From positions 1-9,536 of the forward strand of contig CAJTYW010000022.1 in the NCBI GenBank assembly GCA_910583995.1: a stretch of 9,536 nucleotides of DNA, read 5' to 3'. Within the stretch, counting starts at the first letter, position 1. Each line of letters begins with the position of its first letter. Positions 1 through 7,275 of the stretch are shown one piece after another. The stretch is from an uncultured Christensenella sp. (lineage in GTDB: Bacteria; Bacillota; Clostridia; Christensenellales; UBA3700). The notes under the pieces are model-generated. The model had not been told where the DNA came from and made no database searches. It saw nothing but the letters and a program-made list of their open reading frames with translations. The position numbers and the translations under genes are program-made.

Positions 1-660
1 TTTATGTTTTAAATATTTGTTTCCCATTATTTTATTTACTCAGATACTTTTATTCGTTCTTCTTTATCTTAATACCTTATTGACCTGTAGTTCTTTTTCT
101 ATATCTGTTGCTTTCTTTTTTGTATACTTAGTAAAGAATATTGCTGTGGTTGCCTGTAAATTATTCATATTAGCTGGTTACTCTGGCTACTTTTAATTTG
201 GAAATTAATACATATTTAAGCAGGTTAGCAACATTCAAGACTATATTTGCTTGCTTGTATCTATAATATTAGTGTAGCAAATTATTTTTAACTATGATGT
301 TTCCTAATAATTATTTAAATATTCCTTATTTAATTTTTATAAAGAGTTTTTTTAATGAATATTTGTTTTAATGTAGTCGCATACAACGGTAAATAAATTA
401 TAAAAAACCTTTCAAAAATCGGTATTATTTTAAATTTTATCTTTTTTTAAATTATAATCAAGTACTATTAGCTTAAAAGTATAATTATTAATAGGTATTG
501 TAAATGTTAAAGAAGGTAGGAATGAAGTAAAAAGTAGATAAGCGTCTACAAAGTAGTTGCCAGTTTAGTTAAATGGCTTTATGGATAGTATTATCGGTTG
601 TTTTAATTTAAATATAATCGTAAGCAATTACATTAAAATTAAAGGACAATCGCATTTGAA
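1..660. other. Gene-free AT-rich stretch
   Basis: No open reading frame with a credible ribosome binding site is visible on either strand. The longest readable pieces are a 34-codon minus-strand frame (64-168) without an upstream GGAG-type site, and a plus-strand frame from about 504 that is broken by several stops but reads as short plausible peptides. Either could be decayed coding sequence. No tRNA cloverleaf, rRNA segment or CRISPR repeat was recognised. TATAAT-like strings near 453 and 485 are not convincing promoters in such AT-rich DNA. The stretch ends at a clear terminator (664-705), so a transcript from an undetected small RNA or from left of the window may finish there. Confidence 0.5.
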
Positions 661-663
661 AAT

Positions 664-705
664 AAAAAATATTCCCCGTAAAAATCGGGGGTATTTTTAT
701 TTTTT
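664..705 (+). terminator. Intrinsic terminator with no visible gene upstream
   Basis: The stem CCCCG (674-678) pairs with CGGGG (686-690) around a short A-rich loop. Flanking A-rich and T-rich bases can extend the stem, and a T-rich tract runs from 694 to 705. On the minus strand the same hairpin is also followed by a run of Ts, so it may work in both directions. No gene on either side obviously needs it, which suggests a small RNA or a decayed gene just to the left. Confidence 0.7.
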
Positions 706-1036
706 ACGTAATTAAAATTTTTTTACTTGATATTTATTTAGTAACATTATATTAAAGATTATCATATCATTTTATTGTAAAATTTTTGTAAAAAATTTTT
801 GCTACTATATATCTTGGTAAATACTTCTAATATTGGCTGTACTCTTATATCATTAAAATACTTGACAAAAAATGTAATAATTTATATAATATATTTATTA
901 AAAATACAAATTTCGACAAATTTATAACCATTATTTATAAATCACATTTTTAGGTTATTATGTGTAAATAGGTTTATAGAGTTGTAAAAATTTATTTTTA
1001 AAACTATTAATTAATATTCATTTTATGGAGGCGTTT
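706..1036. other. Upstream region and leader of the lipoprotein gene
   Basis: About 330 bases without a coding region. It contains the consensus promoter at 862-890, then a leader of roughly 140 bases before the ATG at 1037. A weaker second promoter-like pair (a TTGTAA near 984 followed by TATTAAT) may exist but cannot be distinguished from AT-rich background. I see no riboswitch-like structure in the leader. Confidence 0.45.
862..890 (+). promoter_or_regulatory. Consensus promoter for the lipoprotein gene
   Basis: TTGACA (862-867) is separated by exactly 17 bases from TATAAT (885-890), so both boxes match the housekeeping-sigma consensus. Transcription would start near 897, giving a leader of about 140 bases before the lipoprotein start at 1037. 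Nothing palindromic overlaps the boxes, so expression may be constitutive; that is inference. Confidence 0.85.
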
Positions 1037-1588
1037 ATGAAAAAGAAAATTACTATAGCTGCTGTAGTTGTACTAATTTGTGTCGCAGCAATGGTACTTT
1101 CCGGTTGCTGGTTATTTGGCTCACCATTTGATAAAGTAGTTAAAAGTATTAAAAAAGATGGAAAATATGATTCTGAAGCAGGTACTTATACATATCAAGA
1201 TTATGATCTTGAGTACAATTCTATTACTAAAATTGTCTACAATGAACAAAATGCAGATTTAATTACTATTATTTATGAAGATGTTGAGAGTGGCGATGTT
1301 GCAAAAATGTATATTACAAAAGAACAAGGTAATTACGAATGGGAATATAAAGATTCTGTATATGGCGAAATAACAGGCAATGTTAATATCGAATTTAATA
1401 CAGAAGAGATTGAATTTGTTGAGTTTGATACTATTTCAATTGAAGCAAGTGCACAAGATATAGAAAACATCAAACATTTAGCAAGGTTATCTGTCCTAAT
1501 ATGTATATTTGACTTTGATTATTACATTTACGATAACCTTAATTTAGAAGCCATCGATTTTGGTATAATAGCCATTTATGAAGACTAA
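1037..1588 (+). CDS. Putative lipoprotein of unknown function
   Basis: The product is 183 residues. It begins with a basic MKKK, a hydrophobic stretch (about residues 5-20) and a lipobox LSGC with Cys24, so it should be exported, lipidated by the Lgt/Lsp pathway and anchored on the outer face of the membrane. The mature part is acidic and rich in Tyr, Ile, Glu and Asp with no motif I recognise. I chose the ATG at 1037 over the in-frame ATG at 1025, because the ribosome binding site GGAGG (1027-1031) overlaps the earlier ATG and sits 5 bases before the later one. The gene stands alone between a consensus promoter and a perfect terminator, so it is monocistronic. Lipoprotein export is well supported; the role is unknown. 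Confidence 0.85.
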   Translation: MKKKITIAAVVVLICVAAMVLSGCWLFGSPFDKVVKSIKKDGKYDSEAGTYTYQDYDLEYNSITKIVYNEQNADLITIIYEDVESGDVAKMYITKEQGNYEWEYKDSVYGEITGNVNIEFNTEEIEFVEFDTISIEASAQDIENIKHLARLSVLICIFDFDYYIYDNLNLEAIDFGIIAIYED

Positions 1589-1607
1589 AATTTAATTTGA
1601 AATTAAT

Positions 1608-1643
1608 AAAAATTAGGAAAGGATATCCTTTCCTAATTTTTTT
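1608..1643 (+). terminator. Intrinsic terminator of the lipoprotein gene
   Basis: A perfect 17-bp inverted repeat (1608-1624 with 1625-1641) is centred on GGATATCC. The right arm ends in a T run to 1643. It lies 20 bases after the lipoprotein stop. Because the left arm begins with five As, the hairpin could also stop transcripts arriving from the minus strand. Confidence 0.92.
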
Positions 1644-1673
1644 ATGCTTAAATAATTATTAAAATAAAATGTA

Positions 1674-1689
1674 TTTATTGTACAATAAA
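1674..1689. repeat. 16-bp perfect palindrome TTTATTGTACAATAAA
   Basis: TTTATTGT (1674-1681) and ACAATAAA (1682-1689) form a perfect palindrome between the lipoprotein terminator and the 3' end of the regulator gene. It could be a protein-binding site or a weak stem at the end of the regulator transcript, but in such AT-rich DNA chance is possible. Nothing else is visible between 1644 and 1799. Confidence 0.3.
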
Positions 1690-1799
1690 ATTGTTAGATA
1701 ATTTCAAGCTAAAATTTACATTGAATAGCATTGATAAGTATAAATATACCTACCAAGCAGTTTTTATAATCGCAAATTTAACAAGTTGTAAATACTTTT

Positions 1800-2042
1800 T
1801 TAGTTGATTTCTAAATTTTCAGGTTTAAATAAGTCGTCATCTAAAAATTGCTGAGCAGTCATATCAAAACCTTCAGCTAGTAAAAACAATTTGTCTAAAG
1901 TTATTGTTTTACATCTTCCGTACATAATATTGTAAATATTGGACGGGTCAATTGCTATCTTCTTGCATAAAGCATATTGAGTCATTTTGTTTTCAATTAG
2001 TAGATTATTTAGTCTTTTTGCTACAGCTTCAATCAGTTTCAT
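1800..2042 (-). CDS. Cro/C1 (XRE) family helix-turn-helix regulator
   Basis: An 80-residue protein that is almost entirely one Cro/C1-type DNA-binding domain. Residues 21-31 (TQYALCKKIAI) form the first helix of the motif. Residues 32-43 (DPSNIYNIMYGR) form the recognition helix, and the LDKLFLLAEGFDM segment is the conserved following helix. There is no added dimerisation, protease or metabolite-binding domain, so it would act as a simple dimeric repressor or activator. A GGGAGA ribosome binding site (about 2051-2056) lies 8 bases before the ATG. The gene is divergent from the membrane protein at 2226, and the shared 180-base gap holds palindromic sites, so autoregulation and control of that neighbour are likely. 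The family is secure; the target is inferred. Confidence 0.88.
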   Translation of the reverse strand: MKLIEAVAKRLNNLLIENKMTQYALCKKIAIDPSNIYNIMYGRCKTITLDKLFLLAEGFDMTAQQFLDDDLFKPENLEIN

Positions 2043-2093
2043 ATTTTTATTCTCCCAGAATTAGTATATATAAATTTATATCCTAAACTAGCC

Positions 2094-2120
2094 GAATATA
2101 TTCTTATACGAATATATTTT
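2094..2120. promoter_or_regulatory. Candidate operator sites in the divergent intergenic region
   Basis: GAATATATTC (2094-2103) is a perfect 10-bp palindrome, and a near copy of its left part, CGAATATATTTT, follows at 2109-2120. TATACG at about 2105-2110 is matched in inverted orientation by CGTATA at 2150-2155, inside the neighbouring promoter. Repeated sites between a Cro/C1-type regulator and its divergent neighbour fit operators, but no binding data can be read from sequence. Confidence 0.4.
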
Positions 2121-2130
2121 AATATTTGAC

Positions 2131-2159
2131 TTGACTTACAGGAAATACTCGTATACAAT
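2131..2159 (+). promoter_or_regulatory. Promoter for the two-helix membrane protein
   Basis: TTGACT (2131-2136) is followed after 17 bases by TACAAT (2154-2159). An overlapping second TTGACT starts at 2126. Transcription would begin near 2166, about 60 bases before the ATG at 2226. The CGTATA half-site at 2150-2155 overlaps the -10 box, so the neighbouring Cro/C1-type regulator could block it. Confidence 0.6.
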
Positions 2160-2225
2160 TATTATAAAACCAACATATTCATTTGGATTAATTTTTGAAA
2201 AATAAAAAATGATTTTAGAGGTAAT

Positions 2226-2552
2226 ATGGATAAGGATATAGGTACTAAAACTATAAGGTTTGGCAAAGTTTGCAGATGGATAGGAATAGGGGGAATGGCA
2301 ATATCTGTATGTTCGATATTAGTTTTAGCATTAGTCACTATATTGATTGTTGTAAATAGTGGAATGAAGTTTACGTATATTGCAGGAATTGCTATTATAA
2401 CTGCAATTTTAGGGATTGCTTTAATTCCATTTTATTTTATAGGAAATCATTATGTTTGCATAGGTAAAATAGAAGTAAACACTAGAAAATTGCTTGAGAG
2501 CCAACTCGAACTATGTGATTTATTGAAAGAAAAAAAGAAAAATAATTTATAG
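2226..2552 (+). CDS. Small membrane protein with two predicted transmembrane helices
   Basis: The product is 108 residues. A short charged N-terminus is followed by two hydrophobic helices (about residues 17-43 and 48-72). The tail is soluble, basic and probably helical (residues 80-108), with LLESQLELCDLLKEKKK that could form a short coiled coil. I do not recognise a family. An AGAGG ribosome binding site lies just upstream of the ATG. The gene is divergent from the Cro/C1-type regulator with a shared control region, so the two probably form a regulator/target pair, as seen for small stress or mobile-element loci. It is too short to be a transporter on its own and carries no enzyme motif. 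That it is a membrane protein is fairly sure; the role is unknown. Confidence 0.75.
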   Translation: MDKDIGTKTIRFGKVCRWIGIGGMAISVCSILVLALVTILIVVNSGMKFTYIAGIAIITAILGIALIPFYFIGNHYVCIGKIEVNTRKLLESQLELCDLLKEKKKNNL

Positions 2553-2587
2553 GTAAATAAAATAAAAAATTAAGGATTTGTATTTTT

Positions 2588-2615
2588 TTGATTGTTTTGG
2601 AAAAAATAATAATAT
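2588..2615 (+). promoter_or_regulatory. Possible promoter for the ferritin-like gene
   Basis: TTGATT (2588-2593) and TAATAT (2610-2615) are spaced by 16 bases, 31 bases before the ATG at 2646. No clear terminator separates this gene from the membrane-protein gene ending at 2552, so read-through from 2131 is also possible. Confidence 0.35.
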
Positions 2616-2645
2616 AAAAGAAATTTTATTTAAGGAGAAAAAAAT

Positions 2646-3923
2646 ATGAATCCATTTAAAGAAAAGCCGATTTCGTTAGTAAATGCGTTTGAGAACTGGA
2701 AAGGCTTATATCCAAAAGCATACAATAAAAACGAAGTTGACCCTTACACAAAAACACGTATTATTTTAATGAATGGTACAGAATTTGAAGCAAACTGGTT
2801 TTCTCATCAATTTTCAAGGCATTTCCCTTGTACAGAATTGCGTAGAGATTTAGCATTGGTTCGTGCTCAAGAAAAACAACAACAATTAAAAATATCTCTA
2901 TTAAAACCTGCTGATGAAACTCAACTTGAGCAAACAATCGGCTATGAACAGTTAGCCGTAGATTTGACTGCAGAGCTTGCAAAAAGAGAAAAAGATTTTT
3001 ATGTTAAAAAAGCACTTGATTTTGCTTTGCTTGAAGACTTTGACCATTTATACAGATACTCTGATTTATTGTATATGAATCAAGGCGTTATTGCAGAAAG
3101 ATTGGTTGGCGGTTATACGGAAATTATGCCTGCGCGCCCAACAATTTCTCATCATAGATTTCCAAAAGACAATGTCAGAAGATGTATAAATTCAAAAATG
3201 TCTGATAAAGAGACTATTTTAGGTACTATGATAATTACAGCTGCAGAGCAACAAACAATGAACTATTATATGAATATTGCAACTTTGGCTACAGACGATT
3301 TAACCCGTAAATTGTACGAAGAGATTGCTTTGGTTGAAGAAGAACACGTTACTCAATACGAAGATTTAATGGATGCTAATGCAAATTGGTTTGAAATGAA
3401 TTTGTGGCACGAATATGTTGAGTGTTATTTGTATTGGTCTTGTATGATGACAGAAACAGACAAGTGTATTAAAGCGTTGTGGGAAGAGAATTTGGCTATT
3501 GAGATTGCACATTTGCATAGTGCTGCAGAGTTACTACAAAAGCACGATAAGAAGACTTGGGAGCAAGTTATTCCTAATGGCGAATTCCCAGCACCATTAT
3601 CACTACACGAAAATATTAATTATGTAAGGGATATTATAAAAAATACTGCACAATTTACTTCTGTAGGTGAAGAGTATGAAAATATTAATAACTTGCCAAA
3701 AGATGCAGAGTTCTTTAAGTATCAAGCTACTATAAATCCAAACACAGATATGACACCTTCTCATATTGTGATTGATGAATATATTAACAAGTTTGGTGCG
3801 GATTATCGCTTTGAGACATCACCAAATCCACTTAAAGAGTTGCGTGACAGAAAATGTGATAATACTGAAGTTGGTAGAATTAAGGACGCGGCAGATGGCT
3901 CAGGCTTTAAGGCTAATAAATAA
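2646..3923 (+). CDS. Ferritin-like (diiron-type) protein, function unknown
   Basis: A 425-residue, mostly helical cytosolic protein with no signal or membrane segment. The central part carries the ligand pattern of a four-helix diiron bundle: Glu201, then Glu231-x-x-His234, then Glu256/Glu259, then Glu286-x-x-His289. The two ExxH motifs are 55 residues apart, as in ferritin/rubrerythrin-like folds. An N-terminal helical pair adds Glu101/Glu110 and Asp131-x-x-His134, suggesting a further, partly degenerate half-module. Family members store iron or reduce peroxide or oxygen. Here no rubredoxin CxxC centre is present, so electrons, if used, must come from a partner; the flavodoxin-ferredoxin protein encoded next door is a candidate by proximity only. 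The ribosome binding site AAGGAG (2632-2637) lies 8 bases before the ATG. The fold is inferred from motifs; the substrate is unknown. Confidence 0.65.
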   Translation: MNPFKEKPISLVNAFENWKGLYPKAYNKNEVDPYTKTRIILMNGTEFEANWFSHQFSRHFPCTELRRDLALVRAQEKQQQLKISLLKPADETQLEQTIGYEQLAVDLTAELAKREKDFYVKKALDFALLEDFDHLYRYSDLLYMNQGVIAERLVGGYTEIMPARPTISHHRFPKDNVRRCINSKMSDKETILGTMIITAAEQQTMNYYMNIATLATDDLTRKLYEEIALVEEEHVTQYEDLMDANANWFEMNLWHEYVECYLYWSCMMTETDKCIKALWEENLAIEIAHLHSAAELLQKHDKKTWEQVIPNGEFPAPLSLHENINYVRDIIKNTAQFTSVGEEYENINNLPKDAEFFKYQATINPNTDMTPSHIVIDEYINKFGADYRFETSPNPLKELRDRKCDNTEVGRIKDAADGSGFKANK

Positions 3924-3946
3924 AGCTTTTATTATATTTTTAAAAT

Positions 3947-3978
3947 AAAAAAACACTTGTTTAAACAAGTGTTTTTTT
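3947..3978. terminator. Bidirectional intrinsic terminator between converging genes
   Basis: A perfect 16-bp inverted repeat (3947-3962 with 3963-3978, core ACACTTGTTT/AAACAAGTGT) carries seven As on one side and seven Ts on the other. It works equally well for the ferritin-like gene arriving from the left and for the minus-strand operon that ends at 4031. Confidence 0.9.
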
Positions 3979-4030
3979 ATATAAAGGAGAGTGACTTTGC
4001 ACTCCCTTGGTAATACTAATTTATAAGTTA

Positions 4031-4891
4031 TTAGTTGTTGTCATTTTTTAAATTTTCCGCTTTGTGGAAATACTTTAAATAAGATTTTTTACAATAGTCG
4101 CATACTTCATCGTCTGTTGCAGGGGTGTCATTAAAATTATAAGCACCATTGACACGCCAGCCGTCAAGTAGCGATATACGAATTGCATCTTTAGGACAAC
4201 GAAAAGCACAAGCCATACAACCAACACAATCTTTGCCAAAAATCGGCTTACCATCTGCCATTTTTATATTAAAAGTAGGGCAAAGTTTTTCGCATATTCC
4301 GCAACTAATGCAGTTTTCTGTTGTTTTGTAATGTTTGCCTAAAAGTGGCATCGCAATATGTTCTACACGACAAACAAGAGATACCATTCTATTAAAAAGA
4401 TTATTTTTTGTAAGTTTACCTGTGTTTTGTGCGATTTGTTTGGCATCTTTAGTAGCCATTAATTTAGCAGCGTTCTCCATACGTGTAGCCATATTATCTG
4501 TATGGTGAAAAATAATGTTATAAGGCATAACATACATAAATTCACCTTTAACTAAATAGCCTTTTTTTGCAAGTATTCTTTTAGGAATAATTCCCGCTGC
4601 GTTGTTTAAAGCTAGTGCTTCACCTGATACTCTTACAATATAGCAAGGTTTGTTATTTGTACATTTAGGCAAAGAGTTTAAAAAATCAAGCATAGGAGTA
4701 GGGGTGTTAAAACCGTGAACAGGGTATGCAATTACAATTTTGTCATAGTCAAGCACAATATTAGCATTAGGTATATCTTTTATTAAGTTTATTTCAGAGA
4801 TAGTATCATCTGCACTAAGTTCATTTGCAAGCATTTTGCAAACCCTTAAAGTGTTGCCTGTGCCTGTAAAGGCAAAAAAGCCTATTCTCAT
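4031..4891 (-). CDS. Flavodoxin-like/4Fe-4S ferredoxin fusion (EFR1 family type)
   Basis: The 286-residue product fuses two redox modules. Residues 1 to about 160 form a flavodoxin-like fold with the FMN phosphate loop FTGTGNT (8-14) and the AYPVHGF segment (55-61) typical of the second flavin-contact region. Residues 190-240 hold two [4Fe-4S] motifs: Cys194, 197, 200 with Cys204-Pro, and Cys222, 225, 228 with Cys232-Pro. The tail adds a CDYC pair (264-267). Proteins of this design, often named EFR1 family ferrodoxins, are presumed cytosolic electron carriers. The start overlaps the stop of the epimerase by 4 bases (ATGA at 4888-4891), so the two are translationally coupled and probably supply one pathway. 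Domain content is clear; the electron donor and acceptor are not visible. Confidence 0.88.
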   Translation of the reverse strand: MRIGFFAFTGTGNTLRVCKMLANELSADDTISEINLIKDIPNANIVLDYDKIVIAYPVHGFNTPTPMLDFLNSLPKCTNNKPCYIVRVSGEALALNNAAGIIPKRILAKKGYLVKGEFMYVMPYNIIFHHTDNMATRMENAAKLMATKDAKQIAQNTGKLTKNNLFNRMVSLVCRVEHIAMPLLGKHYKTTENCISCGICEKLCPTFNIKMADGKPIFGKDCVGCMACAFRCPKDAIRISLLDGWRVNGAYNFNDTPATDDEVCDYCKKSYLKYFHKAENLKNDNN

Positions 4892-6432
4892 AATATATCC
4901 TTCTTTATTTGTTGACGGTCATTATCGTCAATATAATAAACAAAATTTTCTTCTTTGCTATGAGAGTCATACCATAGCTGAGCAAAAAATGGACTTTTAG
5001 TAGATAAATAGTCAAATCTCCAGCTAAAATTCTTGTCTGGCATTGTACATTCCGGACACCAGTGACCGCCACCAAGCACGGTGTATACGGAACTTTCAAA
5101 AATATGTCCTTCTGAACATTGCCATTTGATTTTTACATACTCGTTTTCTGGGGCTTCTTCTGCAAGACATTTACCACCACGGAAAATAGCTGCTTGTTGA
5201 AGTTCTTCAAGAGTAAGGGTATTTAATGGTTTACTTTCGTCATAGCCGTGGGCTAGCAAATTGGTTTTTGTGTCTTTTCTAATATTTTCAAAGTCACCAA
5301 AATCACCTTTTGTTAGCAATTTTACATCTTCCCATTTTTTAGGAAGAGTATTTCCTATATTAGTATGTCCAAAATAAGCTAAAACTTTAGGCTCATCGTT
5401 GTTTTTTATCCATCTGCTAGGTGAATTGTCATCATTAAGCAAACGATTGAAAAGAAATAAATTTAACAGACCTTTAGGTGCAAGTTTGCCAAGTGCAAAC
5501 ATTGGGTGAGCCTTTGCAATTTGTTTCCAAAAATCTTTAAAAGTATCATTTTGATAATAGAATAAATCATTTAGTCTATCGCCATCTGCAATCCATATGC
5601 CGTGAAAATTACGAGTGGAGAAATAGTTAGGTTTAAAAAATTTCTCAATACTACCGCCAATTATTGCAAAACCTTCATTTATAGTGTCATATCCTGTGTA
5701 ACGGCCACCTAAACCGCCACCTATATTGTAAATCTTTTTCCAAAATTGTGGTACTTCGTCATTACTATCTCTTTTTATAATGTGCTTTATAAGACGGCCA
5801 CTATCATAAGAAGTAACCCATTCAAGCGGAGCATTTAGAGAAGTGTGGAACATAAGTCCGTCTGAAATATTATCCTTAAAAAGATTTGGGTGCAACATTG
5901 CAGTTTGTCTCAAAATTGCCCAATTGTCCAAATCTGCTTCCAAAACATATCTTTCTGCAAACAATTTGTCTTTTGCGTAAGCATCAAATGGACTAATCAA
6001 AAGCGGGTCACCCACGCGTCCCCAAGGGTGCTTTTCATTGCGGTTACCATAAAGAGCTATGGTGGAAATATGTATAAATTTAGGTTGTGGATTTATGTTT
6101 TTTATAGCGTTTACCAGTGCAACAGTGCCTTTTCTGTTACAAGTAAAGCTTGCCTGCGGACTATTGTCGGATAGTGGGGGTATAACTGCTGCCATATGAA
6201 TTACATAATCCATATTTTTAACAATTGCGTTACAAATTTCCTGATTGTCAATAGAACCGTACACTATTTGTATTTTTTTTCCGTAAGTTTTCTCAAGTTT
6301 TTTTGCTAAAATTTTGTTTTTCTTTGAGTTTCGTAATATAACGCGAATCATTTCTACAGTCGGTAATTCAAAGGTTTGCTTTAATGCTTCTGAACCCATA
6401 TTACCACTTATTCCAGTCATTGCGATTTTCAT
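4888..6432 (-). CDS. NAD-dependent epimerase/dehydratase (extended SDR) with C-terminal zinc-ribbon-like tail
   Basis: The 514-residue product starts with a Rossmann nucleotide-binding loop GISGNMG (7-13). It continues with the catalytic Ser123/Thr124 region (HIST) and the active-site Tyr152-x-x-x-Lys156, which together define an extended short-chain dehydrogenase/reductase acting on a sugar nucleotide or similar carbonyl/hydroxyl substrate. The SDR part should end near residue 330-350, the usual family length. The extra 160 residues include a possible metal site (Cys422, Cys439, His443, Cys459, Cys462, with CSEGH and HWCPEC) that is not part of the standard family. A GGAG ribosome binding site lies 5 bases before the ATG. 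It is the first gene of a two-gene operon with the flavodoxin-ferredoxin and is divergent from a TetR-type regulator. The cofactor type is inferred; the substrate is unknown. Confidence 0.87.
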   Translation of the reverse strand: MKIAMTGISGNMGSEALKQTFELPTVEMIRVILRNSKKNKILAKKLEKTYGKKIQIVYGSIDNQEICNAIVKNMDYVIHMAAVIPPLSDNSPQASFTCNRKGTVALVNAIKNINPQPKFIHISTIALYGNRNEKHPWGRVGDPLLISPFDAYAKDKLFAERYVLEADLDNWAILRQTAMLHPNLFKDNISDGLMFHTSLNAPLEWVTSYDSGRLIKHIIKRDSNDEVPQFWKKIYNIGGGLGGRYTGYDTINEGFAIIGGSIEKFFKPNYFSTRNFHGIWIADGDRLNDLFYYQNDTFKDFWKQIAKAHPMFALGKLAPKGLLNLFLFNRLLNDDNSPSRWIKNNDEPKVLAYFGHTNIGNTLPKKWEDVKLLTKGDFGDFENIRKDTKTNLLAHGYDESKPLNTLTLEELQQAAIFRGGKCLAEEAPENEYVKIKWQCSEGHIFESSVYTVLGGGHWCPECTMPDKNFSWRFDYLSTKSPFFAQLWYDSHSKEENFVYYIDDNDRQQIKKDIL

Positions 6433-6465
6433 TATTTCTCCTTTTCAAAATTTTTAGTTTTGACT

Positions 6466-6494
6466 TTGACTTTTTGTAAGAAAAGTGATATAAT
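6466..6494 (+). promoter_or_regulatory. Promoter of the TetR-type regulator
   Basis: TTGACT (6466-6471), 17 bases, TATAAT (6489-6494), giving a start near 6501. This promoter lies inside the longest version of the regulator reading frame, which rules out the upstream ATG at 6460 and supports the start at 6631. Confidence 0.75.
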
Positions 6495-6524
6495 TATACA
6501 TAATGCGAATAAAAAACTTTGCAA
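6493..6524 (-). promoter_or_regulatory. Probable divergent promoter of the epimerase/ferredoxin operon
   Basis: On the minus strand TATAAT (plus 6493-6498) overlaps the plus-strand -10 box, together forming the palindrome TATAATTATA (6489-6498). A TTGCAA (6519-6524) lies 20 bases upstream, longer than ideal, so the -35 box is uncertain. The leader to the ATG at 6432 would be about 55 bases. Overlapping -10 boxes mean one bound repressor could silence both directions. Confidence 0.5.
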
Positions 6525-6534
6525 TTATATAATT
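6523..6534. promoter_or_regulatory. Candidate TetR-type operator AATTATATAATT
   Basis: A perfect 12-bp palindrome within the divergent control region, just upstream of the minus-strand promoter and downstream of the plus-strand start. Position fits an operator for the adjacent regulator, but AT-rich palindromes arise easily by chance. Confidence 0.3.
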
Positions 6535-6630
6535 TCCTGTATAAATAATAATAGCATATTATTGCTTTTGCAGTCAAATAAAAATTTTTTAGCAGTGACA
6601 AATTGCGACAAATCAAGGAGTGTGTTGCCA

Positions 6631-7146
6631 ATGAATACAAATAATTTTTCTAAAGAATGTTTTTATGATGCTTTAATATCACTATGTGAAACTAGTGATT
6701 ATAAAGACATTAACGTTAAGGAAATCTGCAAAAAAGCAGGATTTAATCGCAGCACTTTTTATCGACATTACACTTCAAAGGAAGATATTGTAATACAAAA
6801 ACTTAAAGATTTGATTGCAAATTGGCATAGTTCAATTAATTTCGACTTAGGGTATGTTTTTGAAAACTTTGTTAAATTATTTGAGTATTTTCGTAATAAT
6901 TGCGATGTTTTTAAAATAATGCACAAAATGAATTTGAATGTTGAAATGTTAAGAATGAGTTTTGAGTATATGTATCAAAATTACGATGTGTACGAATATG
7001 ATAAGGTTTTTGTTAGCAATGGTATTCTTGCAGTTGTGTTTAATTGGATTGACAAAGGTATGAATGAGAGTAATGAATATATGGCAACCTTGTTATCAAA
7101 ATATCTTCAGTTTGACTTGATTATGGATAAAAACAATAAGGAATAA
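6631..7146 (+). CDS. TetR/AcrR-type transcriptional regulator
   Basis: The 171-residue product has an N-terminal TetR-type DNA-binding domain. The helix-turn-helix spans about residues 28-47 and contains EICKKAGFNRSTFYRHY, the family hallmark, followed by SKEDIV. The rest is the helical ligand-binding/dimerisation region, rich in Phe, Tyr and Met, suggesting a hydrophobic inducer. The length is slightly below the usual 190-220. I start it at 6631 because AAGGAG (6615-6620) precedes that ATG and because a consensus promoter (6466-6494) lies within the frame that would be needed for an earlier start. It is divergent from the epimerase/ferredoxin operon, whose promoter overlaps its own, so it probably represses both. 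The family is certain; the inducer is unknown. Confidence 0.88.
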   Translation: MNTNNFSKECFYDALISLCETSDYKDINVKEICKKAGFNRSTFYRHYTSKEDIVIQKLKDLIANWHSSINFDLGYVFENFVKLFEYFRNNCDVFKIMHKMNLNVEMLRMSFEYMYQNYDVYEYDKVFVSNGILAVVFNWIDKGMNESNEYMATLLSKYLQFDLIMDKNNKE

Positions 7147-7275
7147 TCTAATAAATTTTTATAAATGTTTGCTCATAATTTAAGTATAATTAAAGATTTG
7201 ATTTAATCAAACATTGATTTTAAGCCAAATATATTCTTAAATAAAACAGAATAAATTAAATATAACATTATTACC

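Noticed and set aside
64..168. Minus-strand 34-codon frame with a Lys/Glu-rich helical peptide
   Set aside because: No ribosome binding site, a stop closely upstream in the same frame, and no recognised similarity; at most a remnant.
1025..1036. Lipoprotein start at the ATG at 1025
   Set aside because: That ATG overlaps the GGAGG ribosome binding site which serves the ATG at 1037, and the MKKK signal peptide fits the later start.
6460..6630. N-terminal extension of the TetR-type protein (start at 6460)
   Set aside because: It has no credible ribosome binding site, contains a consensus promoter within the frame, and would add 57 residues without the character of a domain.
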